Source: Daphnia carinata
Taxonomy: Eukaryota > Arthropoda > Branchiopoda > Diplostraca > Daphniidae
DNA length: 64,000 nt
Reading direction: 5' to 3'
Assembly (NCBI RefSeq): GCF_022539665.2
Contig: NC_081332.1
Span: forward strand, 124,001-188,000
Shown piece after piece: positions 33,100 through 45,620 of the stretch (the stretch's first letter is position 1; each line of letters starts with the position of its first letter). Made by a program: the position numbers and the translations under genes. The notes under the pieces are model-generated. The model was given only the letters and a program-made list of their open reading frames with translations. It did not search any database and was not told the origin of the DNA.

Positions 33100-33578
33100 C
33101 TAATTAAACTTAAACATCCTGTCTGCATAGGACACCTGACCTGTTCTTAGCTTGGCTTCTTGTTCATTCTAAAAAAACAAACAATAAATGTTACATAAAC
33201 AGAATTAGACATTTAAATAAAATATATTACTCGTTTGGACTGAAAAATCCAAGCAAATCCAAGGATTAACCCAACCAGCGGGACAAGACCATATTGGGTA
33301 GTTTTTGGTGTAACTCTGAAAAAATCAAAATTTGAAACCTTCATGGACGAGAATCGCTGGACTGCTGGATCGAACTGTAATGATATCGAGATTAGTGTTG
33401 ACCAAGTGCAACAATTGAATTTTCAAAGACTTACGATGACGCCAGGTTCACTGTGGACGTAGGGATGAGTTACTTGCTTGCGAAATTCAGCTTTTAACGC
33501 ATTTCTTAGCTTTGCTCGGGCAGCTGCTGCTTCGGTTTCAGGTAAAACTGGGATGCCTTTACCTGCTTTATCCGCCAT
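33100..33578 (-). CDS. NDUFB4: NADH dehydrogenase 1 beta subcomplex subunit 4
   Basis: Three exons (33578-33435, 33374-33231, 33168-33100) join in phase to 118 aa. The sequence matches the arthropod form of this complex I accessory subunit: an N-terminal Ala/Arg-rich helix (AKLRNALKAEFRKQ), DPAVQRFSSMKVSNFDFF, one transmembrane helix (about 80-97, YGLVPLVGLILGFAWIF) and the conserved end RTGQVSYADRMFKF. It sits in the membrane arm of complex I at the inner mit membrane. The start codon is followed by MADKAGKG; an upstream in-frame start is not apparent. Introns are about 60 bases. Confidence 0.92.
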
Positions 33579-33880
33579 TTTCCACTAAATTTGCCAAACA
33601 AATGCGAGTTATTCTGCTTTCAGAGTAAGGTTATGGAATATGGATATACTAATGTTAGCAGACGAAATTATCCTGTGAATTCCCTGTAGCCCTCTAGGCA
33701 TTGAGTTTTGTAACGCTGCTGAAAGCTTCATTATTTATCCGCTAGGGAAGTTAGCCGCATTTTAAAAAAAGTTACGAGTGCCTAAAACGCAATGTGTAAA
33801 AAAATTTTCACAAAAAATGAAGTTAAATGAAGAGAAAAAAAATCTTGTTCGTCGTTTAAACACCTTTGGTACTTTTCTAG

Positions 33881-34169
33881 GGTCGACTCCAATCAACTTC
33901 AGCCCTGGTGCACCCCAACTTCCGCATGGAAAACGGACCATCGGAATCGATCAATATGATTCATTCTCCAGCAGATGCAGTGTCGGTCGGCGCACCGGTG
34001 CTCAAACGGCTGTCTTCATGTTACGTGGTGTTGGTCAAGGGGCCATTTTCACAAAAGTGAAATTTTTTATTTTGTACTTGAACACTTGCTATACAATAAT
34101 TTTTTTTTCCTGTTAAGGTAACCGCAGAATCGGAAGCAGCACCAAAGAATTTTAAAGGAAGACCAAAGG
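33881..34169 (+). other. Coding-like segment, unidentified
   Basis: After an acceptor-like TACTTTTCTAG one frame reads ALVHPNFRMENGPSESINM, then LKRLSSCYVVLVKGPFSQK to about 34058. A second piece at 34118-34169 reads VTAESEAAPKNFKGRPK before GTAAAT. The amino-acid pattern looks coding, but the phases at the obvious splice sites do not join, so I cannot model a gene. 34170-35750 shows nothing else supported. Confidence 0.25.
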
Positions 34170-35752
34170 TAAATTAAATTTTTAATAATTTAAATTTTGT
34201 ATAATTTTTTTTGTGTGTTTTGCAACGACCACGATTATGAGATACGGTAAAAACTTGTTCTCAGTTCCTGCCCCGAGTGTGGCAAGTGAGGGCGTTTTAG
34301 CGCGGAAATAAGATATTTTTGGTGTTACAAGGATGAGTCTGAATCCTGACAAAAATGAAGTCCTTGCCTGTTTGCGTTTTTGGTAAAGGCCAAGATAAGT
34401 GGACGAGTTTGATGTTCACAAACCTATTGAAGGTAAAGACGATAGTGACCTCAATTCAGAACATGTGTAAACAGAAGATCGGGTCAAAATGCGACCCGAT
34501 CAACGCGGACCGGGTCCTAGCCTTTTCGCAAAAAAATGCTATCAGCGAAACATTGGAGGCAGCAACGTATAAAAGTGCTAGCAGGCTAGGGCTGTTACAG
34601 ATGCGCGCATTGGACAAGTGAGGATTCCACAACCGGTTTCTTCACAAATCCGTCGTCTGTTTCCCCATTTGTTTATCCGTTCTTTTAAAATTTTTTTTTG
34701 GCAATCATGTGTTCCGGCGGTAACACATGAATACTAGAATGATAATAACATTTGTGCTTTTGCTCTGTCTTTTCTTTATCTTCTATTTTTTAATTCTGAT
34801 CTTCTGTAAGAAAATGTTACCTACTTGTTTCACCTCAAAACTGTCCAACCGCTTCATCGATACACTCTTTCAACGTTTCGAAAACTAAAAGGTTGCTTGA
34901 TACTATAACAGTCACTATTCACGAGTAGTGACGGAACGAGCAACGCAGGAATTGAACAAAAGAAGTTCGTTTGTTCATTCAGCATTGCAAGAAAAATCTT
35001 TTCCGTCGCTACGCTAACTTTTAAAGTGTATTACCAGTAAAACAGAACTAATGTTGTTTTTTGTTTTGAAAAAGAGAAGATAAACCATTGGCGATACAAG
35101 TATTTCAATGTTTAAACTGGCTAGCAACCCTGCACTTCCTTAGAGACAAGACTGTTTGTGATAAAATAAACACCATCAAATGACATATGATACGGTTTGT
35201 TTCTTCTTTAAAATAATTTTATTTTATAAAACGAGTCATATTCCTGGGCTAGCCATCCTATGCATATATGCATGAATCCGAAGTCACGTCTATAATGTAA
35301 CATGAAACCAGTTGGCTTTTAATATTATCTAGATATATTTTTTTGAGTTGAAAATTCAGCTGGGAATTAGCGTAGGAACAGCAAGAAGGATAACCAATTT
35401 GCTTAAAAAACCAATTGCGAAATTGTTTTAAACTTCTTTATAAGCCTACATTTTTAAAATCTATATGCATATATTGGTTGCAAGAACTGATCGATCCTGA
35501 TCCGGTCCAGGAAAAAAAATTCTGCTTCTGCACCTTGGGGGAAATTTTGTTTTTCAAGAGCCATTCCGTCAATCGTATTATAACATGTAAAAGGCAACGT
35601 TGCGTTTGCTGACGTCGCATGCCTGCCATGGGGAGTGTTTTTCATTTTTGACATTTCAACAATCGACAATTCAACTCAACAAGTAGTCGCTTCCTAGTCA
35701 CACTACAATATATTTCTCCAAAATATTTTCCTGCCCATCATACTTCCAGAGA

Positions 35753-36408
35753 ATGACCAACTTTGAAGGCACTTTTACCAATTTCAAAAATGAAAAACTA
35801 GACGAATTTTATAGTGCTATCGGTATGTTATTTTCTTTCCGAATGTTATTTTCTATCGCAACATTTAAAAAAATTGTTTGCTAAGGAATACCATGGGTGG
35901 CACGAAAAATGATGACGGCTTCGTCACCCACGATTGAAATATCCAAGAACGATGACAAATGGACTGTTAAGACAAGTACATTGATGTCAAGTAGCTCAAA
36001 TACTTTTCAGCTTGGTCAAGAGTATGAAGAGACAATGATGGGAGGCAGATCTATTAAGGTAAAGAAAACTCAGGTTTTTCAGTATCATATAAAATTTATG
36101 ATTGCCAATGTTTAGAACACAACTGTTATTGAAGACAACAAGATGATTACCACCTCCCAGAGTGACCGTGGTAAATCTCAAAGGTATGGTATTTGATTAG
36201 TTGTAGATGTACTTCATCTTTCGTTGATTTGAAAATGATTATTGTTTTGTTTCAACAGGGTTATGGAGTTTGATGATAATGGCTTCATTATGGTATGTAC
36301 TAAACCATTACACCATTTGGTACAATTGGTTAATTTTTATTGCATCGCTAGACAATGACGCACGAGAAAACAGAATTAGTCGCTGTTCGTCACTTCAAAC
36401 GAGTGTAA
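35753..36408 (+). CDS. Fatty-acid-binding protein (cytosolic lipid-binding family)
   Basis: Five exons join in phase: 35753-35822, 35886-36058, 36116-36183, 36259-36292, 36352-36408, giving 133 aa, the usual size of the iLBP/FABP family. It starts MTNFEGTFTNFKNEKLDEFY, with the family's F-x-G-x-(F/W) near the N-terminus, then GIPWVARKMM, FQLGQEYEETMMGGR and the C-terminal VAVRHFKRV, where the Arg of the R-x-(Y/F) ligand-carboxylate motif is expected. The fold is a ten-strand beta barrel carrying fatty acids or retinoids in the cytosol. The 34-base exon 4 is small. An AATAAA lies at 36442, 34 bases after the stop. Confidence 0.9.
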
Positions 36409-36441
36409 ATTTTCCACCATATAACGCTTCGGAAAGATCTG

Positions 36442-36447
36442 AATAAA
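36442..36447 (+). terminator. Polyadenylation signal AATAAA of the FABP gene
   Basis: AATAAA in GAATAAATTTT, 34 bases after the FABP stop codon. 36450-37520 beyond it has no supported gene; FABP and RNF10 converge here. Confidence 0.55.
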
Positions 36448-37521
36448 TTTTATACTAACAATTTCCGTGCATTCTTTTCCCAATATGGGCTTCATGTCTA
36501 TGATAATATACTTTTATGCATGTTTTATTTTTTAAAGTCTACATTTTCCAATCGCTTTTCCTCACTATCATCAGTTGCCTAATAAGTGGGAGAAAACCTT
36601 AAATAAAATAGGAAAAACTAAAAAAAAAACGTCAAATAGGAAATAACAAGAGGTTCGTCAAACACTTAAAAATGCAGGCTCTGTTGAGTTTGGTGAATGG
36701 GAAAAACATACAAAAGGCATTGGGGCCATGCTTTCTTTATTAATTTTTTTTTAATGTTCAACCTGTAGTCGTAACTCTTCTTCAAGAAATATTTCAGTTG
36801 GTCTAGGCCTACATTTTGCTTACCGTAGCGGTCGGTCCCACGTCAATCGCTCTGTTTGCCAATCGGATGGAGTACTATTTTTGTTTTTCATAGCAGTCCG
36901 ATGGTGTGCAGACATTTTTATTTTACTTCATTATTTTTTGTGCCTCACATCATCGTGTTTCCAGCGGAACAGGAAAAGCAAAATCCCGAATTCAGCTAAG
37001 CAAATGTTTCGACAATAAGAAAATAACAAGTCGGAACTCGTAAGCCAATACCAACGGCATGAAGCTCTACCGAAAAGCAATCCAAAAGCAAGACTATGTT
37101 GACTAAAGGTTACAGCTGAGTTTACACCTCGTGAATTGGCTCAATGTTACCTAAAAATCTTTTTTCAGTAGGCCTATAACTCGTACGGGCTACAATCATC
37201 GTTACATTATTGAAGAAGTATTTCTCACATTACCGAATTCCGACAAAGGTTCCAATGGGATACAACGTGCCATTTACAGAAAGCTGTGCATATAAATGAT
37301 CCATTACGGAAAATGTTCAACCTTCCCTGTAGTCAGGCATCGGTGCAAAATGCTATCCTATTGAGCAATTTCGGAGGCATGACTAAGCAGAAACATTTCT
37401 AGTTCTCGATCAAAAAATTTTTTGACAAACGAGTTGTTCCAAGTTTTTAGGGATTATATTTAGCTGTTTTAATGTTCTAATTCCTTGTCATTAACAACGA
37501 TTGCTTAGGTTATAATAAATG

Positions 37522-40500
37522 TTACATGAAATTCATACCAGTCGAAAACAAAACTTTCTGTCTGGTTTTCTTGTTTTTCTTGTTGGACGAAGAATTTTCG
37601 GGTTTCTCATCTGTGTTAACACCTATGGATGAAACGTTTGCGTTAAACAAAGCAGTTAGAATAATTTAAATTTTTTAGTTATCACTTTTCGATTTTGCTG
37701 CTTGGTCGAACGCGGCCGCCAATGCCGAACTGAAAGTTTCTTTATATTCGGGAGCTGGAGCGTAATCGGCAACTTCTGACCCACTTTCACTTGTGTTGCG
37801 ATGTCGGCCGGCTTTATTCAGACCGGTAGCTGTTTGAACAGCTTTATATCCTGATGTCGGAAGCGGAGACCAGACACTAGGGATTTTATTTTTCCCTTCG
37901 CGTAACATCTAATGTAGATGAAGCATAACGAGTCAGTAAAATTTGCACAAGAAGTTAGAGACCAAATTCTTTAAAAGTAACCTGTGCGAACGATGGTCCA
38001 GCTCCAAGTTGAGCCCCACTTTCAATACTAGAAGGTGAAACATCAATGAATGTATCCATTTCCGGTACAACATCTTGTGGGCTGTGACTAAATCCTGGGA
38101 AATGAACTTGTGAGTCAATCCGCACAATAGGTTGATTTTTCGTCCGGCCCCATTTAGCGTCTTCGGCTCGCTGAATTTCTAATTCACGACGACGTTCGTC
38201 GCGATCCTTTCGCCGACGCCTCCGGGCTCGATCTTCGACACGTTCTGCGAATAACATAAAATGACATCGTTATGTTTCTTGGAAATAACCACTAATAGTA
38301 CCGCAGCAACGGCCCCAGTGAAAATAAAATAAAAACAAAAAAAATACCTCTAAATTCTTCGAGTACGGTAGAATCTATTTCGGGTTCCATCAACGCTATC
38401 TCCATAATCTGAAACTGTTTTGATATCGGTATATGTCCCAAGTAGCGAAGCCGATTTCGTAATTCCTCGGTCATTGATAAAGTTTCAACTTCAACTATGC
38501 GTCCTTGTATAGTTTCTGGGCACAGTTCTAAAGACCCAAAACAGCGAACAAGTATTTGTACGTTGATGTGGTGAAGATAAATTGCTTGGCCATCACTGCT
38601 TTGGTAAAAATAAAAGACATTCTTCTGTTGGCTACGGTGAGCGTCTGTCATCTATACGACGAAGAATGATAATTAAACAGAAAAGCAACCAAGAGAATAG
38701 ATACACACCGAACTATTGTCTGGTATAGCGTTTGGGAAACTCGGAGTAGGGGACACGATCCACTCCAACGATGCAACATCTGGGTCTTGCGTCATCATTG
38801 TCGGTTGCATTGCCTTGCTAAAATCTAACTGGAGCTCAATAGGAGATGCACAACCATAATTATCATTGGATGTTGCAAAACGTGATACGTCACTATCATT
38901 CGATTCAACATCTAATTTTGTCGCAGTCAAATCCTAATATTTAGATAATAATTAGTTTCGAAAGGCAAAGAGCAACGTTTATTACAAGAGTCACTTGCCA
39001 AATCCGTCGCGAAAGACGAAAGACATTGAATGGCTGCGTCGTTTTCTCTCACTGCCAGTAGTTCCAAAGCTTGTTGGATGAAACATGATTCGGGACAATC
39101 TTTCTCGGTTTCCAACTGAGCTTGCAACTCAGACTTTTCCCACTGAAGAATGAGATTGACCACCTCGTTGGGCGTGCAGAGTAGTAGTTTACTGAAAACA
39201 TGATCTTCGCCGACTTTCCCCAAATACTTTGGTTTTGGCTGACAATGGGCAGGATCAGATCCTTTAGATCCCGAAACGGGTTGTGGCTGAAGCGAATGAC
39301 GTTCACGTTTCATCAACTTCATCTCCAAGACATCTCCTATTTTTAAATTTCTTTGTTCAAGAGCCACAACACTATCGCAAAAGCAAGATGTTACAGATTA
39401 CGCTGAAGAATAAAAACTGTTGAAATATACCTTTTAGATCCTGGATACGAACAGAGACGTCACAAATAGGGCATGGTCGAGATGGTTTGTCGGATAATGC
39501 AAGAAAATGAAGAATGCAAGGCCAACAATATATATGGCCACAACGTGTCATCTTCGCCGCAATCGGAGTATGTAAACAAATAGGACAAGATCCAACCTCT
39601 GAACCCCAAATTCTCTATTAAAAAACAAAGGATTTTTTTTTAGTTGCTTTACAAATTACCCTACATACAATGTATTGCCAATTGACGAAGTCATGCTACG
39701 AGTCGGAAGGATAATACCTCAAGCCTCCACATTAATTGACAAATTTAATATTCCAAGCAGAAATTAGCGCTGGGACATGAAGAATCCTCAAGCGAACTCA
39801 ACGGCTTGGTTACATCGTACAAGGAATTTTCTAAATGAAGTGTACTTACAATTTGTTCGACCGTCTCCCACGGAACTAACAGATCAGGATCGGCCAAATA
39901 TACCGTATAGTCCCCATCTGCCTTAACAACAAACTGGCAACTGCAGAGACAAAATCAACCATACATCTTCATGCATAAAATTGAGTAAAACAATTTTATT
40001 TCACTTGGCTTGTAGATAGTGATCCTTGTTGAGATAAGACCTAGCAGAATGTTGGTTAAATCTCTTGTTTCTTCCACCCACTTGGCCAGAATGTGTACTT
40101 CTCCAGTAATTTGATACAGAAGTCTCTCTCGGAGCAAATTGAAACTTCATGTTCAGTAGATGAGCCAAATTTTGCTTCTTGCCCGTTTCAGATAATACCA
40201 AATCCAAATCAGGATCATTGGAATCAGTTACCTAAAAGTCAAATATTGGTTTACATTTGGTCAACGTTAAGAGGGGAAAAATGGTTTCCACCTGGTGATA
40301 ACTTTTTCTATCGATTCCTGATCCAGAAAACCCACCATTTCTCTGCTGCCTCTTGTCTGGTCCTTTTTGTTTTGACAGCCAAGGTTTCTGATTTTTAGAA
40401 CCAGTTGATACTGCCAAACTGGGAGTTTTAGGTAAGACATTTTCTCTTTTTTTCACACTCCGATTCTGTAGTTTTGGACCAGTTACAGAGCTCAAATCTT

Positions 40501-40621
40501 CAAGATATACAGACAGTTAAATGGAAGATTAGAGGATTCATATAAATAAAACTTAAGTACCTGATTTGATGGGTTTTAACTCCGACGGCTGTCCATTAGG
40601 ACGCACGTTCTTGTTTTCCAT
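37522..40621 (-). CDS. RNF10: RING finger protein 10, E3 ubiquitin ligase
   Basis: Eleven exons: 40621-40561, 40497-40292, 40231-40005, 39940-39850, 39614-39431, 39371-38999, 38933-38709, 38651-38348, 38244-37982, 37908-37686, 37610-37522, about 748 aa (human ~811). [11 protein letters not shown] and HYLQANCQFVV precede a C3HC4 RING ([21 protein letters not shown] ... CPIC; residues ~205-245). Later come [32 protein letters not shown] and a basic helix [20 protein letters not shown], ending [11 protein letters not shown]; all are in human RNF10 order. Two junctions are odd. Exon 5 to 6 is one base short (LKSVVA expected). Exon 6 to 7 stays in frame only with a GC-AG intron (GCAAGT donor at 38998). 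RNF10 ubiquitinates ribosomal proteins RPS2/RPS3 in other animals. Confidence 0.9.
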
Positions 40622-41254
40622 TTTCAAAACCAAAAGTTAACAAGCTGGAAAACAAAAAACTACTAACACTACAAAATCTAAAGCCAAAAAACAAACGAGA
40701 CACAGAGCTATCTCCACGAGGGGAGTAGAAAACGCGAGATTCCAGCAATGGATTCATCTTATCAAAAGGCACCTTCCATCTTTTAAGTAATAATAGGAAC
40801 TATTGAGAATAATAGTTCAGCAAAAAGTTGAATATTATCAATAGAAGTTAGCGGCAAAAGTTAAAAACTGCAAAGGAGTAACTTTGAACTCCTTTGCTAA
40901 GCTAAACAACAACAGAGAATAGTTACTTTTACGACAAATTTGCCGGGCAGCACAATGGCTGAAACTCGTTCTCGATAGTCTGTCTCAACTCCCGATTTCT
41001 AATGGCTGAATGTACGACGTAGGACGTTCATGAGGTGGAAGAGACAGTATCATGCATCAGTGGGTAATCGCTAGTGTTCCTGGACGTTGCCAAAATGCGA
41101 TTTTTATGTATTTACACATGTTTCCTGGACGGAAAAAGCAAAAGAAAATTCTTGTACTTTTTAGAAGAAGAAAACAGTAATTTGAAGTAAGATATTTTGC
41201 GATGAAAATTATGGTAATAAATATGGTTAGAGCTTGTTCCCGCTTACTGCAACC
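40622..41254. other. RNF10 upstream region, no gene seen
   Basis: Holds the RNF10 promoter area. Nothing else is supported. Confidence 0.4.
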
Positions 41255-43665
41255 CGACAACATGGTCTCAGTACATATGTAAGGCTCAGCCCCGATCGTC
41301 TTTGATCGGGGCAAACCGCGGTTTTTCATTTAAAAATCGTCAAACCGTCGGTTCGGTTTGGTTTTCGGTTTGCAACTGGGCCAAACCGGTTTGAACCGCC
41401 ATTAAATTTTTTTTTTTAATTTTGCTAAAATTCCAAATCAAATAACTATCACTAATTGTTGTGAGCGTAATGGCGGTCAGCAACTTGTTATAAATCAAAT
41501 TTCCGATCAGATTTGTAGGCATCACGATCGAAAATCAGTCGATCTTTCCGCCATCTAGCGACAAAATTTGCTACTGATGATTGTCTGTGCAAACCGCAAA
41601 TCCACGGTGCAAACCGTAAAACCGCGGTGCAAACCGTGCAAAACCGCAGTTTACACCGCGGGTACAAACTGCAGATACAAACCGTCAAACCGCGCACAAG
41701 GCGTTATTCAATTGTTTTTTGGTATGCTGTCTGCTTGTAATTTTTCCGCGCGGAGGGCGCGATAAAATGTAGTTATCCACGCGGAAGGCGCGTGGACTTC
41801 CGTTTAACTTATCTTAGTTAATTACTGCGATTTTCTATCTAAGACGGATATTAAAACTCCCTAGCTGCAAACAAAATTTAAATACCAATAATTAATAAAT
41901 ATTTAATTTTTGGACGGTGTATGGGAGGAGGGGAAACTACGAAAAAATCGACAACTTTGGGCCCTTCGTTTAGGCATTCTTTGGGCTTATGATATGTTAT
42001 TAAGGTATTATCTCGATTCCTTGTTTCACGAGGAATGTTTTCGTGGGTATTAAACAACAAAATTTATCAAATTAGTTAACGAAATACTAAGTTACAAACA
42101 ACCAATCACAATTGAGAAAACGGGTGCCATTATTTTTAGGCGCAATTTTTAAATTTTCTATTATTACCAGCGTAAATAAAATTTCAAAACAGTTTTACGA
42201 TTCTATATTTACCTTATTGTATAGGCTTATTGTTATAATAATACAAAAAAAAGAAAATTTTTCATTCGGTTTATTTTCATATTCAAATATTTACAGTCTT
42301 ACATTATTATTACAACTACTTACATTATCACGGTTCACCGGATACAAAAAAATCGCTTACCGTCGAGTCCAAGGGGTTGTCGTAAAAGATGTCAGTGTTG
42401 ATATCAAGAACGTTTTACGATTTTTGATTAGTAATTTTGTGATTTGAAAATTGAATTATTTTGAAAATTAAAATCGATGCAGACGACACGCAGACGGCAC
42501 AAGCAGACGACACATCAACAGCTTGCTTTCTTTCAGCGGTGGTTGCCACTGGCATCAGAGCTGGAGAGCCAATCAAAACGCAAGAATGGGGGTGCCGCTG
42601 GGAACCCGAACGGTCGAGTCAACTTGCGGAGACCATGTTGAATTTTTTACACCTACTTACAATTTGAACTTGGCGCGGTAAGAAAATGGCCGCCATAATG
42701 GTTTGTCAAAAACCACTTTTTCAAGCGTAATTTTTGGGGTTAAATGTAGCATCTGAAAATCAATCGTTTATAACAACTTGTTCCTGGAATATCCCAGCAA
42801 CAAAAATATTATAATGATTTCATATTTTGACGAAGATTAAGCATCAAACGATCACTGCAAAGTTTCGTCTTTTTCACACACCCCCTACCCTTTCTAAAAT
42901 CATAAAAGCCTTTAATAATTATTTACGAGGAAAATAAACAGTCAAAATTGACAAATTTTGCATCAATCGATAGCTCTTTTCAACAGCTATCTACTTCTAT
43001 AAAATGTATGTTAAATTTTCAGAAAAGGGAAAAGTTTAAGCGTAATATCTATTATTTTTTGTTTTTATCAGTTGCGTCCATTACAACCTTAGATGAAAAA
43101 ACAACAAAAACACATTTTGCCTTTAAGTTTTTTTCTATTTGAAAATGTTGATTATAATTACCTAAAAATGGATAGCTTTTACCAGGGGCTATCGATTTAT
43201 ATTATATTAATATTATTTATATACTTAATCAGCGAATATCGTAATTAATTTTGCTGACAAATAATTAAAAATTTGTTTCTCTAATATTCGTTTATTTCAA
43301 TTACTATAACTATTGTACTTATATATAATAGTAATATATATATTATAATTCTATGTATGTATAAATATATATATATATAATTGTAATATACTGTATATAT
43401 GTGTATTTATTATATTGTAGTATTTATATACATTATCATAGTATTGTAAATATAAATTTATATAAAACGAATTCATATTATTCGCTTCGAAAAAATTAAG
43501 ACATGCGCTACACGCATTTTTGTTTAACTGAATTAACTTTAACGGTTTAACCATTAAAGCAACCAAATCAAAGCCCTAGGGGTGACAACACACACTTTCC
43601 CCATAAAGAAAACTGCAGGCGCGATTATGTACTAAATAGTACATACTGGCTTGCGACCAGCCTGG
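41255..43665 (+). mobile_element. 1.3-kb transposon family, copy B, with two insertions
   Basis: It matches copy A (17683-19026) from CAACATGGTCTCA at the left to CTTGCGACCAGCCTGG at the right, with the same internal phrases (TTGGCGCGGTAAGAAAATGG at ~42670; GCATCAATCGATAGCTCTT at ~42960). Compared with A it carries extra DNA at ~41282-41695 (a motif-array MITE) and ~41880-42650. It ends where copy C begins in the opposite orientation. Confidence 0.6.
41282..41695. mobile_element. MITE-like insertion with AAACCG motif arrays at both ends
   Basis: It is absent from copies A and C at the same position. The left part has GGTTTGG/CGGTTTG/AAACCGG repeats (41310-41400), the right part repeated GCAAACCG (41585-41695). 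In the middle is GCCATCTAGCGACAAAATTT. A small hairpin CCCCGATC-GTCTTT-GATCGGGG lies at the left edge (41290-41311). Confidence 0.5.
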
Positions 43666-43672
43666 TTGTCGC

Positions 43673-44960
43673 CACTAGGGCTTTGATTTGGTTGCTTTAG
43701 TGGTTAAACCGCTAAAGTTAAACCAGTTAAACAATAATGCGTGTAGCGCATGTCTTTTAAATTTTTTCGAAGCGAATAATGTGAATCCGGTTGATGTAAA
43801 TTTTTCCAATGAGGTAATATGTATAACAAATACTAATATATATGTTACAATTATATATAGATATTTATATAAATTACTATTATGTATATACGATACTATT
43901 ATATGTATACAATACTGTAATATATATTATAGTACATACACGATATATATATAATATATATATATATTGTACTTACGTACAATTGGTGTGATAATTGAAA
44001 TAAAAGAATATAAGAGAAACCATTTTTTAATTATTTGTCAGCTAAATTAATTACAATAATTAGTTGATTAATTACAGTAAATAGACCTTGGTAAGGGCTA
44101 TCTATTTCTGGGTAATTGTTATCAACATTTTGAAAGGGAAAAAATCTCAAAGGCAAAATGTGTTTTTGTTGTTTTTCGATCTAAGGTTTCTCTGTTTTTA
44201 TCAGTTCGTCCATTAGAACATGGACAAAAAATAGATGTTACGCTTAAACTTTTTCCTTTTCTGAAAATTTAACATAAATTTCATAGAACTAGATAGTTCT
44301 TGATAAGAGCTATCAATTGATGCAAAATTTTTTAATTTTGACTGTTTATTTTCCTCATAAATAATTATTAAAGGATTTCATGATTTTAGAAAGGGGAGGG
44401 GTGTGTGAAAAAGACGAAATTTTGCATTGAACGTTTGATGCTTAATCTTCGTCAAAACAGGAAATCATTATAATATTTTTGTTGCTGGTAATTCCAGAAC
44501 AAGTTGTTATAAACGATTACTTTTAAGTTGCTATATTCAACCCCAAAAATTACGTTTGAAAAAGTGGTTTTTGATAAACCATTATGGCGGGCATTTTCTT
44601 ACCGCGCCAAGTTCAAATTTTAAAAAGTGTAAAAAATTGTAATAATAAGTACATATTTACATTTTGTTTGTGTTTAGAGAATTTCAATATCCGTCTTAGA
44701 TAAGAAATTTTAAAAATTAACTAAGATAAGCTAAACAAATTTATTTCATGGGTTCTCATTTAATTTGCAATTTTAGGGGTCTTTTTCCACATTTCCGCGT
44801 GGAAAACTACGTTTTATCGCGACGTCCACATGGAAAAACTCCAAGCAGACAATATTCCCAAAAAACAATTGACTAACGCCCTGCGCGTTTATCATTTAGC
44901 CCATAAGAAAAAGTGCATCTGCAACTATGTGCTACTTAGTACACATGTAGTGAGACCATG
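43673..44960 (-). mobile_element. 1.3-kb transposon family, copy C, inverted and lacking its right terminus
   Basis: It is the reverse complement of copy A from CACTAGGGCTTTGATTTGG (right part, 43673) to ACACATGTAGTGAGACCATG (left end, ~44960). The ~85-bp right terminus expected before 43673 is missing, and a copy of it in the other orientation lies at 44964-45046. The TATA-rich block is at 43830-43980. Confidence 0.6.
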
Positions 44961-44963
44961 TTG

Positions 44964-45046
44964 GCGACAACACACACTCTCTCCATATAGAAAACTGTAG
45001 GCGCGATTATGTACTAAGTAGTACATATTGCCTCGCGACCAGCCTG
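44964..45046 (+). repeat. Detached right terminus of the 1.3-kb transposon
   Basis: CGACAACACACACTCTCTCC, then TGTACTAAGTAGTACA, then CCTCGCGACCAGCCTG. It is the same as the end of copy A, in plus orientation, directly after the left end of copy C. Confidence 0.65.
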
Positions 45047-45094
45047 AAAGAACCTCACTGCCGGCGATGAACAGAGACCAATTTTTGACACAAA

Positions 45095-45620
45095 TTACGT
45101 AAACAAGCCGCAATAATGGTGGGAAAACGTAATTGTCACTGACGAAAAATCATTTGGGTATTATTTTTAAACGTTATGTAGCATATAGTCTTCAATGCCT
45201 AAATTAATTATAATTAAAACGAGGTGAATGCGGCCGTATAACGTCACTAGTAGAACGAACACCACTTGTTTCGACGCAAATCATAGGAATATTAAAAATG
45301 AAGGCGGAAGAAGGGCAGCGCCCGTTTGGGCATGGCTTTCATTTAGCGGTGTCGGGGAATTTTCTGAATTAAAGAAAAGTTCAACAACGAAAAATATTTG
45401 TAGATTCCTGGGACGTTCTGCTTCCTTCCATTCATGTAAAATTTCCCGGGAGGCGCAAAAATGTTTTTCACGGTAGGCCGCTAATTTATCGGTCCGAAAT
45501 AAACCAGCTAATTGGATTTGGGAGAGTTATCGCGAGGAACCTATTATTGGCAAAAAGTCACAAATTGTATGATTGAAAGATTGCAAATTGTAATGGAAAA
45601 TAATGGTTATTTAACCAAGC
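45095..45620 (+). pseudogene. Tc1-like transposase remnant, second copy
   Basis: WWENVIVTDEKSF (about 45111-45150), then a diverged middle, then RLQIVMENNGYLTKH before a stop near 45630. The DNA aligns with 10205-10580 and 13280-13410 (e.g. AGAACGAACxxCACTTGTTTCG; GAAAGATTGCAAATTGTAATGG). This copy lacks the Harbinger-type insertion. Confidence 0.6.
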
